A program made the translations under genes and the position numbers. A stretch of 64,000 nt of DNA from Mucilaginibacter defluvii (GTDB lineage Bacteria; Bacteroidota; Bacteroidia; Sphingobacteriales; Sphingobacteriaceae), in assembly GCF_039543225.1 (NCBI RefSeq), contig NZ_BAABJI010000002.1:620001-684000 (forward strand), written 5' to 3'. This document shows, in pieces, positions 9,140 through 17,756 of the stretch. The notes below the pieces were generated by a model. That model had not been told where the DNA came from and ran no database searches. It saw only the letters and a list, made by a program, of their open reading frames with translations. Position 1 is the first letter of the stretch. The number at the start of each line of letters is the position of its first letter.

Positions 9140-10543
9140 TTAATAAACTTTATTTTGGGCAGTAAACAGCGTCCAATTTTTTAACCAGGTAGCACCCGCA
9201 GCTGTACCCTTAGAAACAGCACCCTGAGTAGCAGCGATAGGTGAAGTTGAGCGTGGGATCAAGGCATTAATATTGTAAGCGGTAGTATGGTCTGTATAGA
9301 ATGGGTTTGTACCAACAGCACCAAGCAACAAATAGTTGTTTGCAGGCGTAGCCGTACTTGCAGGTGTATAGGCACCGGTAGCGCTGAACGCATGCACTAT
9401 GTTGGTGCCAAATATGCCACTTGAGCCATTTTCAACAGTTACACCTGCAGGGAAACCGCCGATAACTGAATTTTGCAGATCAAAATTTGTGTTTCTGCGG
9501 AAACGGGCACCTAATCTAAGCACTGGGTTATCTGTAGAGGTTCCTAACACGGTGAAATTCTTTAATACAGGACGTGTTTTTGGCGTAAGTGATGAACCCT
9601 GCCTGTCATTATCTGACTCGATACCGTTAGCATCAGAAATAGTAGGTGTACCAATTGTGCTATGTGTAGAGTTTAATGCTTTAAGAACTACGGCGTACTG
9701 GATGGTTCCGGTATAACCGTAAGTAAAATCAAAATCATCATCAAATCCGCCCGCTGCAATTAAATAAGATGCGTTTACAGTGCCGCCAAAAAATTCAAAA
9801 CTGTCATCGCCAGCGTAGGTAACCTGGATGTGGTCTAAAGTAGTACCTGACCCTACTCCGCCACAGGTCAAACCATTTACACCCTGGTCTGCAATTAATA
9901 AATATCCAGCATATTCAATACGGACATATTGCATAATACCGGAATTATCTGTAACATCTGTACCGCCGTATGTAGTATTAGTTCCGGGTATATATGGCAA
10001 ACCTTCAATTTCAGTATAGTCCGGTTGATTTGTAGGGGCATCACCTAATAAGATTATACCACCAAAATCACCTGCTGCCCTGCTGCCCGGAGCATTCGGC
10101 GATGTAAACACGATTGGAAGGGCTTCAGTTCCCTGCGCGTCAAGCTTAGCACCTTTTACTACTAGCAGTACACCGCGTATATCTTTGATGATCGAAACAC
10201 CTTCTTCAGTAGCGGCATAAGTTTTAAACGCACCTGATGAAAGGATGGTTCCGGCAGGAATTTTTAAGGTTTTACCACTTGGCACATAACTAATTCCATC
10301 TATTAACCATACCGTGCTGTTGGTAAGGTTAATAACATTGTCTGTAGCATTACCGTCAAAGTTGTCCTGTATAGCACCGTCAGCATTTACCGGAATGCTT
10401 TGAGTCGGGTTAGTGAAACCTGCTGATTTTGAACGATTGTGGTAACCGCTACCATCATTGCTTTTCTCTTTTTTGCAACTTGTTGTAAACAGGGCGGCGG
10501 CTACCATAGCTGCCACGCCTGCATTTTTAATTTGGTTTACCAT
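9140..10543 (-). CDS. Beta-rich surface lipoprotein, paralogue B of a tandem pair
   Basis: A 467-residue paralogue of the protein at 7581-8981, with the same lipoprotein signal (FTTSC) and the same order of motifs: DNFDGNATDN, VWLIDGISYVPSGK, GILL-type strands, LDHIQVTYAGDDSFEFFGG and SDANGIESDND. The middle differs most (DYTEIEGLPYIPGTN here), and the acidic patch is reduced to GGFDDDFDFTYGY. Two blocks of about 150 bases are nearly or fully identical between the copies while the rest has diverged. The gene follows the TonB receptor gene by about 100 bases, so co-expression is likely. The function is not known. Confidence 0.7.
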   Translation of the reverse strand: MVNQIKNAGVAAMVAAALFTTSCKKEKSNDGSGYHNRSKSAGFTNPTQSIPVNADGAIQDNFDGNATDNVINLTNSTVWLIDGISYVPSGKTLKIPAGTILSSGAFKTYAATEEGVSIIKDIRGVLLVVKGAKLDAQGTEALPIVFTSPNAPGSRAAGDFGGIILLGDAPTNQPDYTEIEGLPYIPGTNTTYGGTDVTDNSGIMQYVRIEYAGYLLIADQGVNGLTCGGVGSGTTLDHIQVTYAGDDSFEFFGGTVNASYLIAAGGFDDDFDFTYGYTGTIQYAVVLKALNSTHSTIGTPTISDANGIESDNDRQGSSLTPKTRPVLKNFTVLGTSTDNPVLRLGARFRRNTNFDLQNSVIGGFPAGVTVENGSSGIFGTNIVHAFSATGAYTPASTATPANNYLLLGAVGTNPFYTDHTTAYNINALIPRSTSPIAATQGAVSKGTAAGATWLKNWTLFTAQNKVY

Positions 10544-10645
10544 TTTAGGATTATATCAGTACACAAATGTTAAATATTACAGGTATTTGTGAGTAGTTAT
10601 GATACTTCACCCGCGCATAGCCCTATCAATAGTGCAGCGTATCGG

Positions 10646-13600
10646 CTAAAAATTATATGTAAACACTAAGTTATAGGTGCGTCCATATGTCATCCGGTAC
10701 CGCAAGCGGTCGCCATCTTCAGGTTCATAATTATCCGTCCCTTTAACTCTGGTATATTTATCGCCACCTCCTTCCCATGACTTCTCATTTCTATAAAATT
10801 CATCACGGGTATCTAAAAGGTTGGCGATATTAAGCTTAATTTCAGCTCTTTGCTTTAACAGGCGGCCACTCAACTGTAAATCAAGCAACGTACGCGCTCT
10901 TTGGAATTCAGTTTGTGCTGGGTCTACCGAAATAACATATGAACGATAGCCCGACCGGTTAAAGCTTGCGGTTGCACCTGCATATTTAGACTGATAAGCT
11001 AAACCAGCATTAACTATATATGGTGACTGTCCTATAAGCGGTCGTTTGAAATCCTGCACCACTTCTATTTTTTCAGGCTGATTTTCAGGATCATCCTGGT
11101 AAGCCGGATTATTAATCTTTGAAATGGTTTTTATCTCGCTCCATATATAGGCGGCATTACCAAAAACAGTAAAGTTTGCCAGATTTGGACTTATGACATT
11201 AAGCGATTTACGAAATTCCATTTCTATACCGGTGTTTTTAGCCGAATGCTGGTTTTGATAGGTTAAAGTTAATACAGACGATGCAGGACTTAAGTTAACC
11301 AGTTCCACCGGGCGGTCTAAATATTTATAGAATCCGGATACGGACAAAATTTCCCCTGGAGTTGGATAGTATTCAAAACGCAGATCCACATTTTGAATCT
11401 TAGTACTGCTTAAATTGCCGCCGCTGATTGAGGCCTGTAAAAATGGATCCGGGAATGCAAAGGTGGCAGTTTCCCTAAAGTCAGGCCTGATCATGGTTTT
11501 GGCGTAAGCTGCACGTATATTTGTTTTTTCGTTAAGGCTATATATGGCATTTATGGAAGGTAGAAAATTCCAGTTTTTTTCTCCCGTTAATACTGGTACA
11601 GGCTGGCTAATCACACTACCCGGTGGTTTTGTTGCCTCCTCAATTTGCCTGCGTCGCACCTCATTTTCCTGTCGGTTGGCAAGGTTAAAGTTTTCGGCAC
11701 GAACACCATATACTAAACGCAGTTTGTTGGCAAAAAGGTGCTGATCCAACATTGCATACGCCGCATGATATTTGGAATCGGCATTAAAAAGCCCGCCATT
11801 ACCATTATCCAAATAATAATAGGCCTGGTTAAGACCATAACCCACATTTTGCGGCGCAAGCAATGTTTCATAAAGATCAGTAAACGAATGCTGATCACGC
11901 TTGGCATATATTTTAGCAAAATAAATATCCTGGCTTCTTTTTTTGTACCAGCCTGTGTAGCCAGCTTTAACAAGGCTTTTATCTTTAAAAAATGAGAAAG
12001 GGTAACTTAAATTCAGCGCCCAGTTGAAGTCATGTTCTTTGATAGCTGTCCATAGGCGGTAATCCCATATATAATTACCTACAACTGCGGCCAATGTAGT
12101 TACATTTGGTCGTTGATAGTAAGTTCCAAAAGTATTATCAACAGTATAATAAGTAAACTTACGCATATCATTATGCTGCTGGTTAAAATTGCCATATCCC
12201 CCGCTCCAATCTATTTTAAGGCCCTTTTGTCCTAAGCTATGTTCTCCTTCAATTTTATGCTGTAAAACAGTAGTAAAAACAGGGTCTGTAAAGTTGCGCT
12301 CCTGCTTAGCACCCTGGTCATTTCCGTCAAGCCCTTTACTGTAATAGTATTCCTCATTAAATATACGTGTGTATATATTTTTAACGTTCAATTTAAATTT
12401 TCGACTTTGCAGGCCTGCATTTAACACTCCCCCCAAAGTAGTGTTGAAAATGTATGCTGTGCCCTTTCTCAGGGTGTCAGTATCCTCGCCGTTAAATACG
12501 TCAGTTGTCGGAAATTCATCCCTTATTGATTTAAAAGGATTAACCTGTTGTGTATTGCGGTAAGTTAGTCCGGCAATAAACCCTATTTTAACACCCTTTT
12601 CCTGGTCAAGGTCATACAATCGGCCCAGCGTTATCCGATAGTTTTGGTTAGGCGCCGCTGTATAACTATACCGTTTAAAGCTTTCGGCATTAAAACGTTT
12701 GCTTTGCTCTATGGCTCCTGCATAACCTGTTTTAAATCCGTTGGCATTGGTAGCTTCAATACGAGGGTCATCCTGCCCGGGTGCCAGGCTCCAGGAAACC
12801 AAGTTATCCGGACGTTTGCGCCTGCCGTCATCAAATCCAAAGTAATCACTCTTGCCCCTGCCGCCGGCAGAAAGGAAATCTTTACCAGTAGCGCGATCGT
12901 TATACCCGGCTCCAAAGCTTATACTTAAGAAATTATTATTCGGCATGGCTAAAGTATTCACCATTACCTGCCCGCCAACAAATTCAGCAGTAACATCGGG
13001 GGTAGCCGTTTTGTTAACTACTACACTACTAACCAACTCGGTTGGTACAATGTCAAACGAAAAATTACGCCGGTTAAGGTCAGTACTGGGGAGAGTAAGG
13101 CCGTCTATCAGCGCCTGATTATAACGTTCGGTTAAACCGCGCACCACAACATACTTATTATCCAGAACTGTAAGGCCGCTTACCCTCTTCAATACCGCGC
13201 CAACATTATTATCAGGTGTACGGGCAATCTGCTCTGCAGAAATACCATCAGTTACCGACGCTGCATTTTTTTGTTGTGCGTAAAGCCCCGCTACGCTTTC
13301 TTTTTTATAAGATGATTTAATCACAACTTCCTGCAACGCATTGGTAGATGGCTTTAACGCCACATTTAAACTTGTAAGTTTATTGCTGCTAACTACTACA
13401 TCAGCAATACGTATGGTTTGAAATGATATGTAACTTACCTCAATGGTATATTTTCCGACCGGAACGATAAACTGATAAGACCCGTCGACACTGCTTTGTA
13501 AAGCCTTGTTCAGTTCAATTATTTTTACGTTAGCGCCCGGCAAAAGCTCCCCCTTTTCGTCGATGATCTTGCCGGCTATCCGGCCGGGCTGTTGTTTTGC

Positions 13601-13978
13601 CGGTTCAGTTTGCTTGGGTTTAGTATAATTTACCGAAACCGACTTTTTATTGATTGAAAAGTTGAAGCCCTGGATGGTTAAATCAATTAAAATTTTTCCT
13701 AAAGAAACATTGTTATAACGGGTTTTTTCTATCAACACCTTTTCAAGTGAGTTGTCATAGTAAAACTGGTAACCTGTTTGCTTACCCAATTCTTTAAACA
13801 GGGTAACCGCGTTTACCTTTTTATTGAATTGAAAACTAACGGGATCAGGAATTTTGGTATAAGCCTGGGCGTATAAAGATGTTCCAAGCAAAATAAAAAC
13901 ACACAGAAGATTGAATTTAAGAGCATTGCGATAATTCTTTCTTAATCTATCCGTTTGGATATCTAAAGTGAAAAACAT
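10646..13978 (-). CDS. STN-domain TonB-dependent outer-membrane receptor
   Basis: A 1110-residue protein. After a signal peptide (NLLCVFILLGTSLYAQA) comes an STN domain (about 50-115, VNAVTLFKELGKQTGYQFYY), then a carboxypeptidase-regulatory-like domain (about 132-215, IAGKIIDEKGELLPGANV). The TonB plug covers about 230-345 (TPDNNVGAVLKRVSGLTV, YVVVRGLTERYNQALIDG) and a 22-strand barrel ends in YNLVFTYNF. STN domains pass ligand occupancy to a FecR-type anti-sigma factor, and FecR and FecI are encoded directly upstream. It is not a SusC type and has no SusD partner. The ligand is unknown; the tandem lipoproteins downstream may assist it. Confidence 0.88.
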   Translation of the reverse strand: MFFTLDIQTDRLRKNYRNALKFNLLCVFILLGTSLYAQAYTKIPDPVSFQFNKKVNAVTLFKELGKQTGYQFYYDNSLEKVLIEKTRYNNVSLGKILIDLTIQGFNFSINKKSVSVNYTKPKQTEPAKQQPGRIAGKIIDEKGELLPGANVKIIELNKALQSSVDGSYQFIVPVGKYTIEVSYISFQTIRIADVVVSSNKLTSLNVALKPSTNALQEVVIKSSYKKESVAGLYAQQKNAASVTDGISAEQIARTPDNNVGAVLKRVSGLTVLDNKYVVVRGLTERYNQALIDGLTLPSTDLNRRNFSFDIVPTELVSSVVVNKTATPDVTAEFVGGQVMVNTLAMPNNNFLSISFGAGYNDRATGKDFLSAGGRGKSDYFGFDDGRRKRPDNLVSWSLAPGQDDPRIEATNANGFKTGYAGAIEQSKRFNAESFKRYSYTAAPNQNYRITLGRLYDLDQEKGVKIGFIAGLTYRNTQQVNPFKSIRDEFPTTDVFNGEDTDTLRKGTAYIFNTTLGGVLNAGLQSRKFKLNVKNIYTRIFNEEYYYSKGLDGNDQGAKQERNFTDPVFTTVLQHKIEGEHSLGQKGLKIDWSGGYGNFNQQHNDMRKFTYYTVDNTFGTYYQRPNVTTLAAVVGNYIWDYRLWTAIKEHDFNWALNLSYPFSFFKDKSLVKAGYTGWYKKRSQDIYFAKIYAKRDQHSFTDLYETLLAPQNVGYGLNQAYYYLDNGNGGLFNADSKYHAAYAMLDQHLFANKLRLVYGVRAENFNLANRQENEVRRRQIEEATKPPGSVISQPVPVLTGEKNWNFLPSINAIYSLNEKTNIRAAYAKTMIRPDFRETATFAFPDPFLQASISGGNLSSTKIQNVDLRFEYYPTPGEILSVSGFYKYLDRPVELVNLSPASSVLTLTYQNQHSAKNTGIEMEFRKSLNVISPNLANFTVFGNAAYIWSEIKTISKINNPAYQDDPENQPEKIEVVQDFKRPLIGQSPYIVNAGLAYQSKYAGATASFNRSGYRSYVISVDPAQTEFQRARTLLDLQLSGRLLKQRAEIKLNIANLLDTRDEFYRNEKSWEGGGDKYTRVKGTDNYEPEDGDRLRYRMTYGRTYNLVFTYNF

Positions 13979-14051
13979 ATTTTCGTGAAATTTTGTACGA
14001 TTTTTTTGTATGAAAATTAATTTTTAGTAGCGGGGTTGCTACCCGCATTGT

Positions 14052-14079
14052 AAAGTGCCGTTTTACCGAACGGCACTTT
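14052..14079. terminator. Hairpin between fecR-like and TonB receptor genes
   Basis: An 11-base perfect stem (AAAGTGCCGTT / AACGGCACTTT) with a 6-base loop. Its U-tract (CTTTCTTTTTT) is better on the plus strand, although neighbouring genes read leftwards. On the minus strand only TTTACAATG follows, so it may partly attenuate transcription from fecR into the receptor gene. Confidence 0.55.
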
Positions 14080-14097
14080 CTTTTTTAAATTTGATTT

Positions 14098-15096
14098 TTA
14101 GTAGCGGGATTGTGTTATGAATTCATAGGTGAGACTATCTTTTTTTGTGAGTTTAAGTTGATATATAAACGCAAGCGATGAGAGCACTTCTTCGGCTTTT
14201 TTACCATTAAAATCGCCATTAACCGTGAAGTTCCGGGTAGCAACTTTATCAAATTCAATATTTATTTTATACCAAGAGGACATTTTATAAATTGCTTCCT
14301 TGAAAGATGTTCTTTCAAAAGCCAGGCCTGTAGTAAGGGGGTTAAAGGGTTTAAGGGTGAAACTACTTAAGGTTCCTCCGCCTGCGGCGTATTCATAAGC
14401 CTTACCCGGGCTTAAGTACACAGACGAGCGAGATGAGCTTTTATCGGTTGGAGTGATAGCAACCTTACCAGTGTACAGATTCACTTTACTCCAATGATGT
14501 ACCGGGTTGTACTTTACTGTAAATGAGGTACCTAACGCAGTGGTTTGTAACTCTCCGGATTCGACGCTGAAAGGCTTCTTTGGATTTTTTGTTACTTCAA
14601 AAAAAGCCTCACCCGTTTGAAGATATACCCGGCGCTCGTCAGTTGGAAAAGCTTTTGGATAGCGCAGAACTGATCCTGACGATACGGTTACGCTTGAACT
14701 ATCAGGAAGAACAACGCGCAAAGTTTTCCCTACGCTTGCCTGTACAGTGATAAACGTTTTGGTATCCTGAACGTACCTGTAGTATTGATAACCTTTAATG
14801 CCCGCAAAAATCAACAAAACGGCTGCTATAGCTGCAGCTATTCGCAATAACGGCTTTAACGATTTTCTCTTATCTGCGCGGATTTTGGCAGTTAAATTAT
14901 ATTTTATAGAAGCTATGGAATCCCCAATATCATCCGGTGTGCTTATAGTTTGGGATATATCGAGATCCGCTTCATCATCAAGCAATGACATATATTCACC
15001 GCTTGCTGCCATTTCCCAAAACTCCTGTTCTTCGGAAGGGCTAAGCGATCTTTCGGCAAATTTCTTTAAAAGTTCCTTTTTCCTGTCTTGATTCAT
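14098..15096 (-). CDS. FecR-type anti-sigma factor
   Basis: A 332-residue protein. The N-terminal cytoplasmic part (about 1-80) has a helix with SPSEEQEFWEMAASGEY typical of FecR-like regulators. One membrane helix spans about 84-106 (LRIAAAIAAVLLIFAGI). The periplasmic FecR domain follows (VVLPDSSSVTVSSGSVLRYP, RRVYLQTGEAFFEVTKNP, PFSVESGELQTTALGTSF). The C-terminal DUF4974 region (about 255-325) contains KEAIYKMSSWYKINIEFD. It would hold the ECF sigma factor encoded upstream and release it when the STN domain of the receptor signals. Confidence 0.9.
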   Translation of the reverse strand: MNQDRKKELLKKFAERSLSPSEEQEFWEMAASGEYMSLLDDEADLDISQTISTPDDIGDSIASIKYNLTAKIRADKRKSLKPLLRIAAAIAAVLLIFAGIKGYQYYRYVQDTKTFITVQASVGKTLRVVLPDSSSVTVSSGSVLRYPKAFPTDERRVYLQTGEAFFEVTKNPKKPFSVESGELQTTALGTSFTVKYNPVHHWSKVNLYTGKVAITPTDKSSSRSSVYLSPGKAYEYAAGGGTLSSFTLKPFNPLTTGLAFERTSFKEAIYKMSSWYKINIEFDKVATRNFTVNGDFNGKKAEEVLSSLAFIYQLKLTKKDSLTYEFITQSRY

Positions 15097-15214
15097 CGTC
15101 TATCACCGGCCGGCATGTTGTAGTTGGCCGATTACAATGATATATACAGTAAAACTAAAGGGTAAGGGGGGCTGTATGTAATAAAATATTTTCCGGGCGC
15201 AAAGAGCATGGCGG

Positions 15215-15769
15215 CTATAAATACTCTCCGGATTGATTGAGTATCGCTAATTTTTTTGTTGCCTTACTGATATGGTCTTTTACAGTTTCTTTTCCGATTG
15301 CAAGCTCATTTGAAATTTCACTATAAGACAAGCCCGCCACTTTAGACATTAAAAACACCTTCCTTCTTTTCTCTGGGAGTAATGATTGACTTGTTTTTAT
15401 CAGGGAGTTAAGGTCCATCCGCGTATAAATATCTTCGTGTTTCACTGCCTGGTCACCTTGTTTACAGTGATCAATATATTCTGATTGCATTTTTCTTTCT
15501 TTTGCCAACTCCTGCAACCAGTTATAAAAAATACTACGTGCTATCTTATTCAGATACTTTTTGATTCCCTGTTCCTGGTCGATATTGCTACGATACTTCC
15601 AAAGGCGCATAAACGCATCTTGAACCAACTCTTCAGTTATTTCTTGCGAACGTGTATTTTGATAGAAATAAAGCCAAACGTTACGGCTCAACAACGTAAA
15701 GATCTGATCAAAGGCCTTTTCATCACCTTCTATAAATCTTTTGACCGTATTTATTTCTAAACTTTCCAT
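15215..15769 (-). CDS. ECF RNA polymerase sigma factor, FecI-like
   Basis: A 184-residue protein with sigma-70 region 2 (about 10-80, EITEELVQDAFMRLWKYR) and region 4 (about 125-180, KVFLMSKVAGLSYSEISNEL, GKETVKDHISKATKKL). Length and order match the Bacteroidota ECF subfamily paired with FecR. It is the promoter-proximal gene of a leftward sigma, FecR, receptor module. Released from FecR it would direct transcription of the receptor and lipoprotein genes. Confidence 0.92.
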   Translation of the reverse strand: MESLEINTVKRFIEGDEKAFDQIFTLLSRNVWLYFYQNTRSQEITEELVQDAFMRLWKYRSNIDQEQGIKKYLNKIARSIFYNWLQELAKERKMQSEYIDHCKQGDQAVKHEDIYTRMDLNSLIKTSQSLLPEKRRKVFLMSKVAGLSYSEISNELAIGKETVKDHISKATKKLAILNQSGEYL

Positions 15770-15789
15770 AAGTAGATGCCTTATTACAT

Positions 15790-15797
15790 CAAAGTTA
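15790..15797 (-). promoter_or_regulatory. Putative Bacteroidota -7 box for the sigma-factor gene
   Basis: TAACTTTG on the minus strand matches the TAnnTTTG -7 consensus of Bacteroidota primary promoters and lies about 20 bases upstream of the sigma-factor ATG. No good TTTG -33 element is seen at the expected spacing, so this is tentative. Confidence 0.35.
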
Positions 15798-15842
15798 TCT
15801 ATATTGAGTGCTGCCTTTAATTAATTTCATGTTATAAATGTG

Positions 15843-17222
15843 TTAATTGATGTTTCTTAAGACGGCTTTATCTATCCTTACATCTGCTGAATTTTTATCG
15901 ATACTCTGCCTTGAGTTATAAAGTAAACGTCTTACAGCAGGTTTAGTAGCCATATCATCACTATTTGAACTTCCGTTGATTCTGGCTAAGGCACTTTTAA
16001 TAAGCGGATCGTCAGACCTACCAAACGGAACTATTGTTTCACTGAATTCATCTGTAGCTATATCAGGCGCTAAACCTAAATTATAATCACCCTCACCCCT
16101 GCTATTATATAACTTAAAAATCATCGGCTCAATACTCCAATTATTATATTTTTCAGGGTTATTGTCTTTTATCGTAAAGGATGCCATATCCTTTCCTAAT
16201 GTAGTGCCACCGATCTGGATAACACTTATCCATGGCCTCAAACCTTTTATCAGAAACTCTGCCGCTGAACCCGTGTGCGGCCCGGTCAGGATAAACACCC
16301 GGTTTAGCTGTAGCCGCATTGCACTCAGTTCATCAAAGGTTAACGAATAGCCGGGTGAAATAAGCGAGATGGTTTTTCCAAAAGTTTCCCGGTGTATACC
16401 GGCATTAGCATTGCCCCTGTATTCTACAAAAACATCACTTGGGTTAACATTGGCAATTGCTGCGGAAAGCGCCGCACAAACGCCAATATCACCTCCCGGG
16501 TTATACCTTACATCGATGATCAGTTCTGTTGCGTTTTTGCTCTTGAAATCAGCAAAGGCTTCCTGAAGATCATACTTAGACCGGCCCTCAAAGGAGTTAT
16601 AAAATAGATATGCAACCTTTTTAGCATTACTATCAAATGTTTTATGAAGATATACTGAGTTTTCGCTGATAAGTTCAGCACCGAGCGTTATATTGCCCTT
16701 ATTTTCTACATCAAGGCTGATAGAACGTTGTGCAATTGCGGATTCTATCAGGCCTTCAATATTATTGCCGGATGGCGATGTTTCGTTAATAGTTTTCAGC
16801 ACATCTCCTCTTTGCAATCCAATTGCCTGGGCTTTGGTTCCAGGAACAACAAGCACCACAAAGGTTTTGACTACGCCTGAACTTTCCCGGAAAACAGCCA
16901 GGTCAAAACCGAAATTACGAACAAGAGAAGGGTAATAGCTCTCTCGAATTGCAGGATTGGTAAGCCTTGAAAACCGGTCGCCTGAGTGTTTGATCGACGA
17001 AAAGAACTGAAGTGGCTGCTGATTAAGATTAGGGTTTGACGGAAGTATACTATTCCAATAATAATAAACTTTCATACTATCCATTACCCAATCATTTATA
17101 TACTCATTACTTCCGGAAGGGTAATTTGGATTTTTACCTTCCTTTTTGCAAGCGCTTTGAATTATAAAAATTAACAGAAAGAAAGGTATAGTTCTTTGCA
17201 GAAATCCGCTGTATGGTCTCAT
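15843..17222 (-). CDS. S41 family C-terminal processing peptidase, lipoprotein
   Basis: A 459-residue protein with an SPII signal (IIQSAC, Cys25). An N-terminal helical region (INDWVMDSMKVYYYWN) precedes a PDZ domain (about 105-175, KAQAIGLQRGDVLKTINE). The S41 protease core contains ELIIDVRYNPGGD (about 233-245), the Ser in TGPHTGSAAEF (about 319) and the Lys in TTLGKDMASF (about 344), giving the Ser-Lys dyad. Such enzymes cut proteins at the cell envelope. It lies 73 bases upstream of the FecI-like gene on the same strand. Regulated proteolysis of FecR-type factors is known in other systems, but a role here is speculation. Confidence 0.87.
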   Translation of the reverse strand: MRPYSGFLQRTIPFFLLIFIIQSACKKEGKNPNYPSGSNEYINDWVMDSMKVYYYWNSILPSNPNLNQQPLQFFSSIKHSGDRFSRLTNPAIRESYYPSLVRNFGFDLAVFRESSGVVKTFVVLVVPGTKAQAIGLQRGDVLKTINETSPSGNNIEGLIESAIAQRSISLDVENKGNITLGAELISENSVYLHKTFDSNAKKVAYLFYNSFEGRSKYDLQEAFADFKSKNATELIIDVRYNPGGDIGVCAALSAAIANVNPSDVFVEYRGNANAGIHRETFGKTISLISPGYSLTFDELSAMRLQLNRVFILTGPHTGSAAEFLIKGLRPWISVIQIGGTTLGKDMASFTIKDNNPEKYNNWSIEPMIFKLYNSRGEGDYNLGLAPDIATDEFSETIVPFGRSDDPLIKSALARINGSSNSDDMATKPAVRRLLYNSRQSIDKNSADVRIDKAVLRNIN

Positions 17223-17318
17223 AACTTATCGGATGAAAGTGTATATCAAAGCTAGTTCATTAATGTTAACAGTATATTAATGAAAAAATTAGAAAAAAAA
17301 CAATATCGAATTAGCTTG

Positions 17319-17345
17319 GAAATAGAGGATTTGAACCCTCGATCT
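17319..17345 (-). pseudogene. Degenerate tRNA 3'-end fragment (possible attachment-site scar)
   Basis: The minus strand reads like a T-arm and acceptor end: GAGG, loop GTTCAAAT, CCTC, then TATTTCCA. With a standard 7-base T-loop the stem mispairs, as if one base had been lost. There is no D-arm, anticodon arm or matching 5' acceptor strand upstream, so this is not a functional tRNA. Such fragments are typical of integration of mobile DNA at tRNA 3' ends. Confidence 0.35.
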
Positions 17346-17413
17346 TTTTCGATCCTTTTTATAAATTATAATACATTCAGTATCTACATTATAACTTATA
17401 AAAGACATAAAAA

Positions 17414-17435
17414 AACCGAACTTTCAGGTTCGGTT
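17414..17435 (-). terminator. Strong intrinsic terminator on the minus strand
   Basis: An 8-base perfect stem (AACCGAAC / GTTCGGTT) with a 6-base loop, followed on the minus strand by TTTTTT and ATG. The transcript it ended is not obvious; the sequence immediately upstream (17441-17465, minus) faintly resembles a tRNA-Ser 3' end. Confidence 0.6.
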
Positions 17436-17756
17436 CTCTTAGCGGTGAGGAAGGAATTAACACCTTTTTTTAAATGCTGATAGACAATCATTTACATTAT
17501 TTTTTAACGTCGCCACCAATGTCACACTGTTTTTTTCAAAACTGCAAACTAGTTATTAATATTACTATATTTTCTCACACAAATCTATTAATTAACAAAT
17601 TTCTCAGTTGGAAACTTAACGCAAGTTTGTTGAATTTTGGAACTATCGAACTTATATAAGCATCTAAAAGTGCTATTAGTAACAACACTATTCCAAAGTA
17701 AAATTCACAAATAAATGTCCATATCTATTGGCTTGCAACGCTCCAGATCATGATGA

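Larger units (their letters stand above)
17223..17756. other. Intergenic region with tRNA-like remnants, left border of accessory region
   Basis: About 530 AT-rich bases between two leftward genes. It contains a degenerate tRNA 3'-end (17319-17345) and a strong minus-strand intrinsic terminator (17414-17435). A second, weaker tRNA-3'-like stretch lies at about 17441-17465, just upstream of that terminator. No protein-coding frame is convincing. The change from the FecIR module to a patchwork of broken genes happens here. Confidence 0.5.

Noticed and set aside
11713..11995. Overlapping 85-86 codon frames on both strands within the TonB receptor gene
   Set aside because: They are other-frame shadows of barrel-coding sequence rich in Met and Ile; no independent support.
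17319..17345. A complete functional tRNA on the minus strand
   Set aside because: No anticodon or D-arm and no complementary 5' acceptor strand could be found upstream, and the T-stem mispairs in standard geometry.
17280..17480. 66-codon plus-strand frame over the tRNA-like region
   Set aside because: It spans the tRNA-like fragment and the terminator hairpin; the translation has no recognisable domain.
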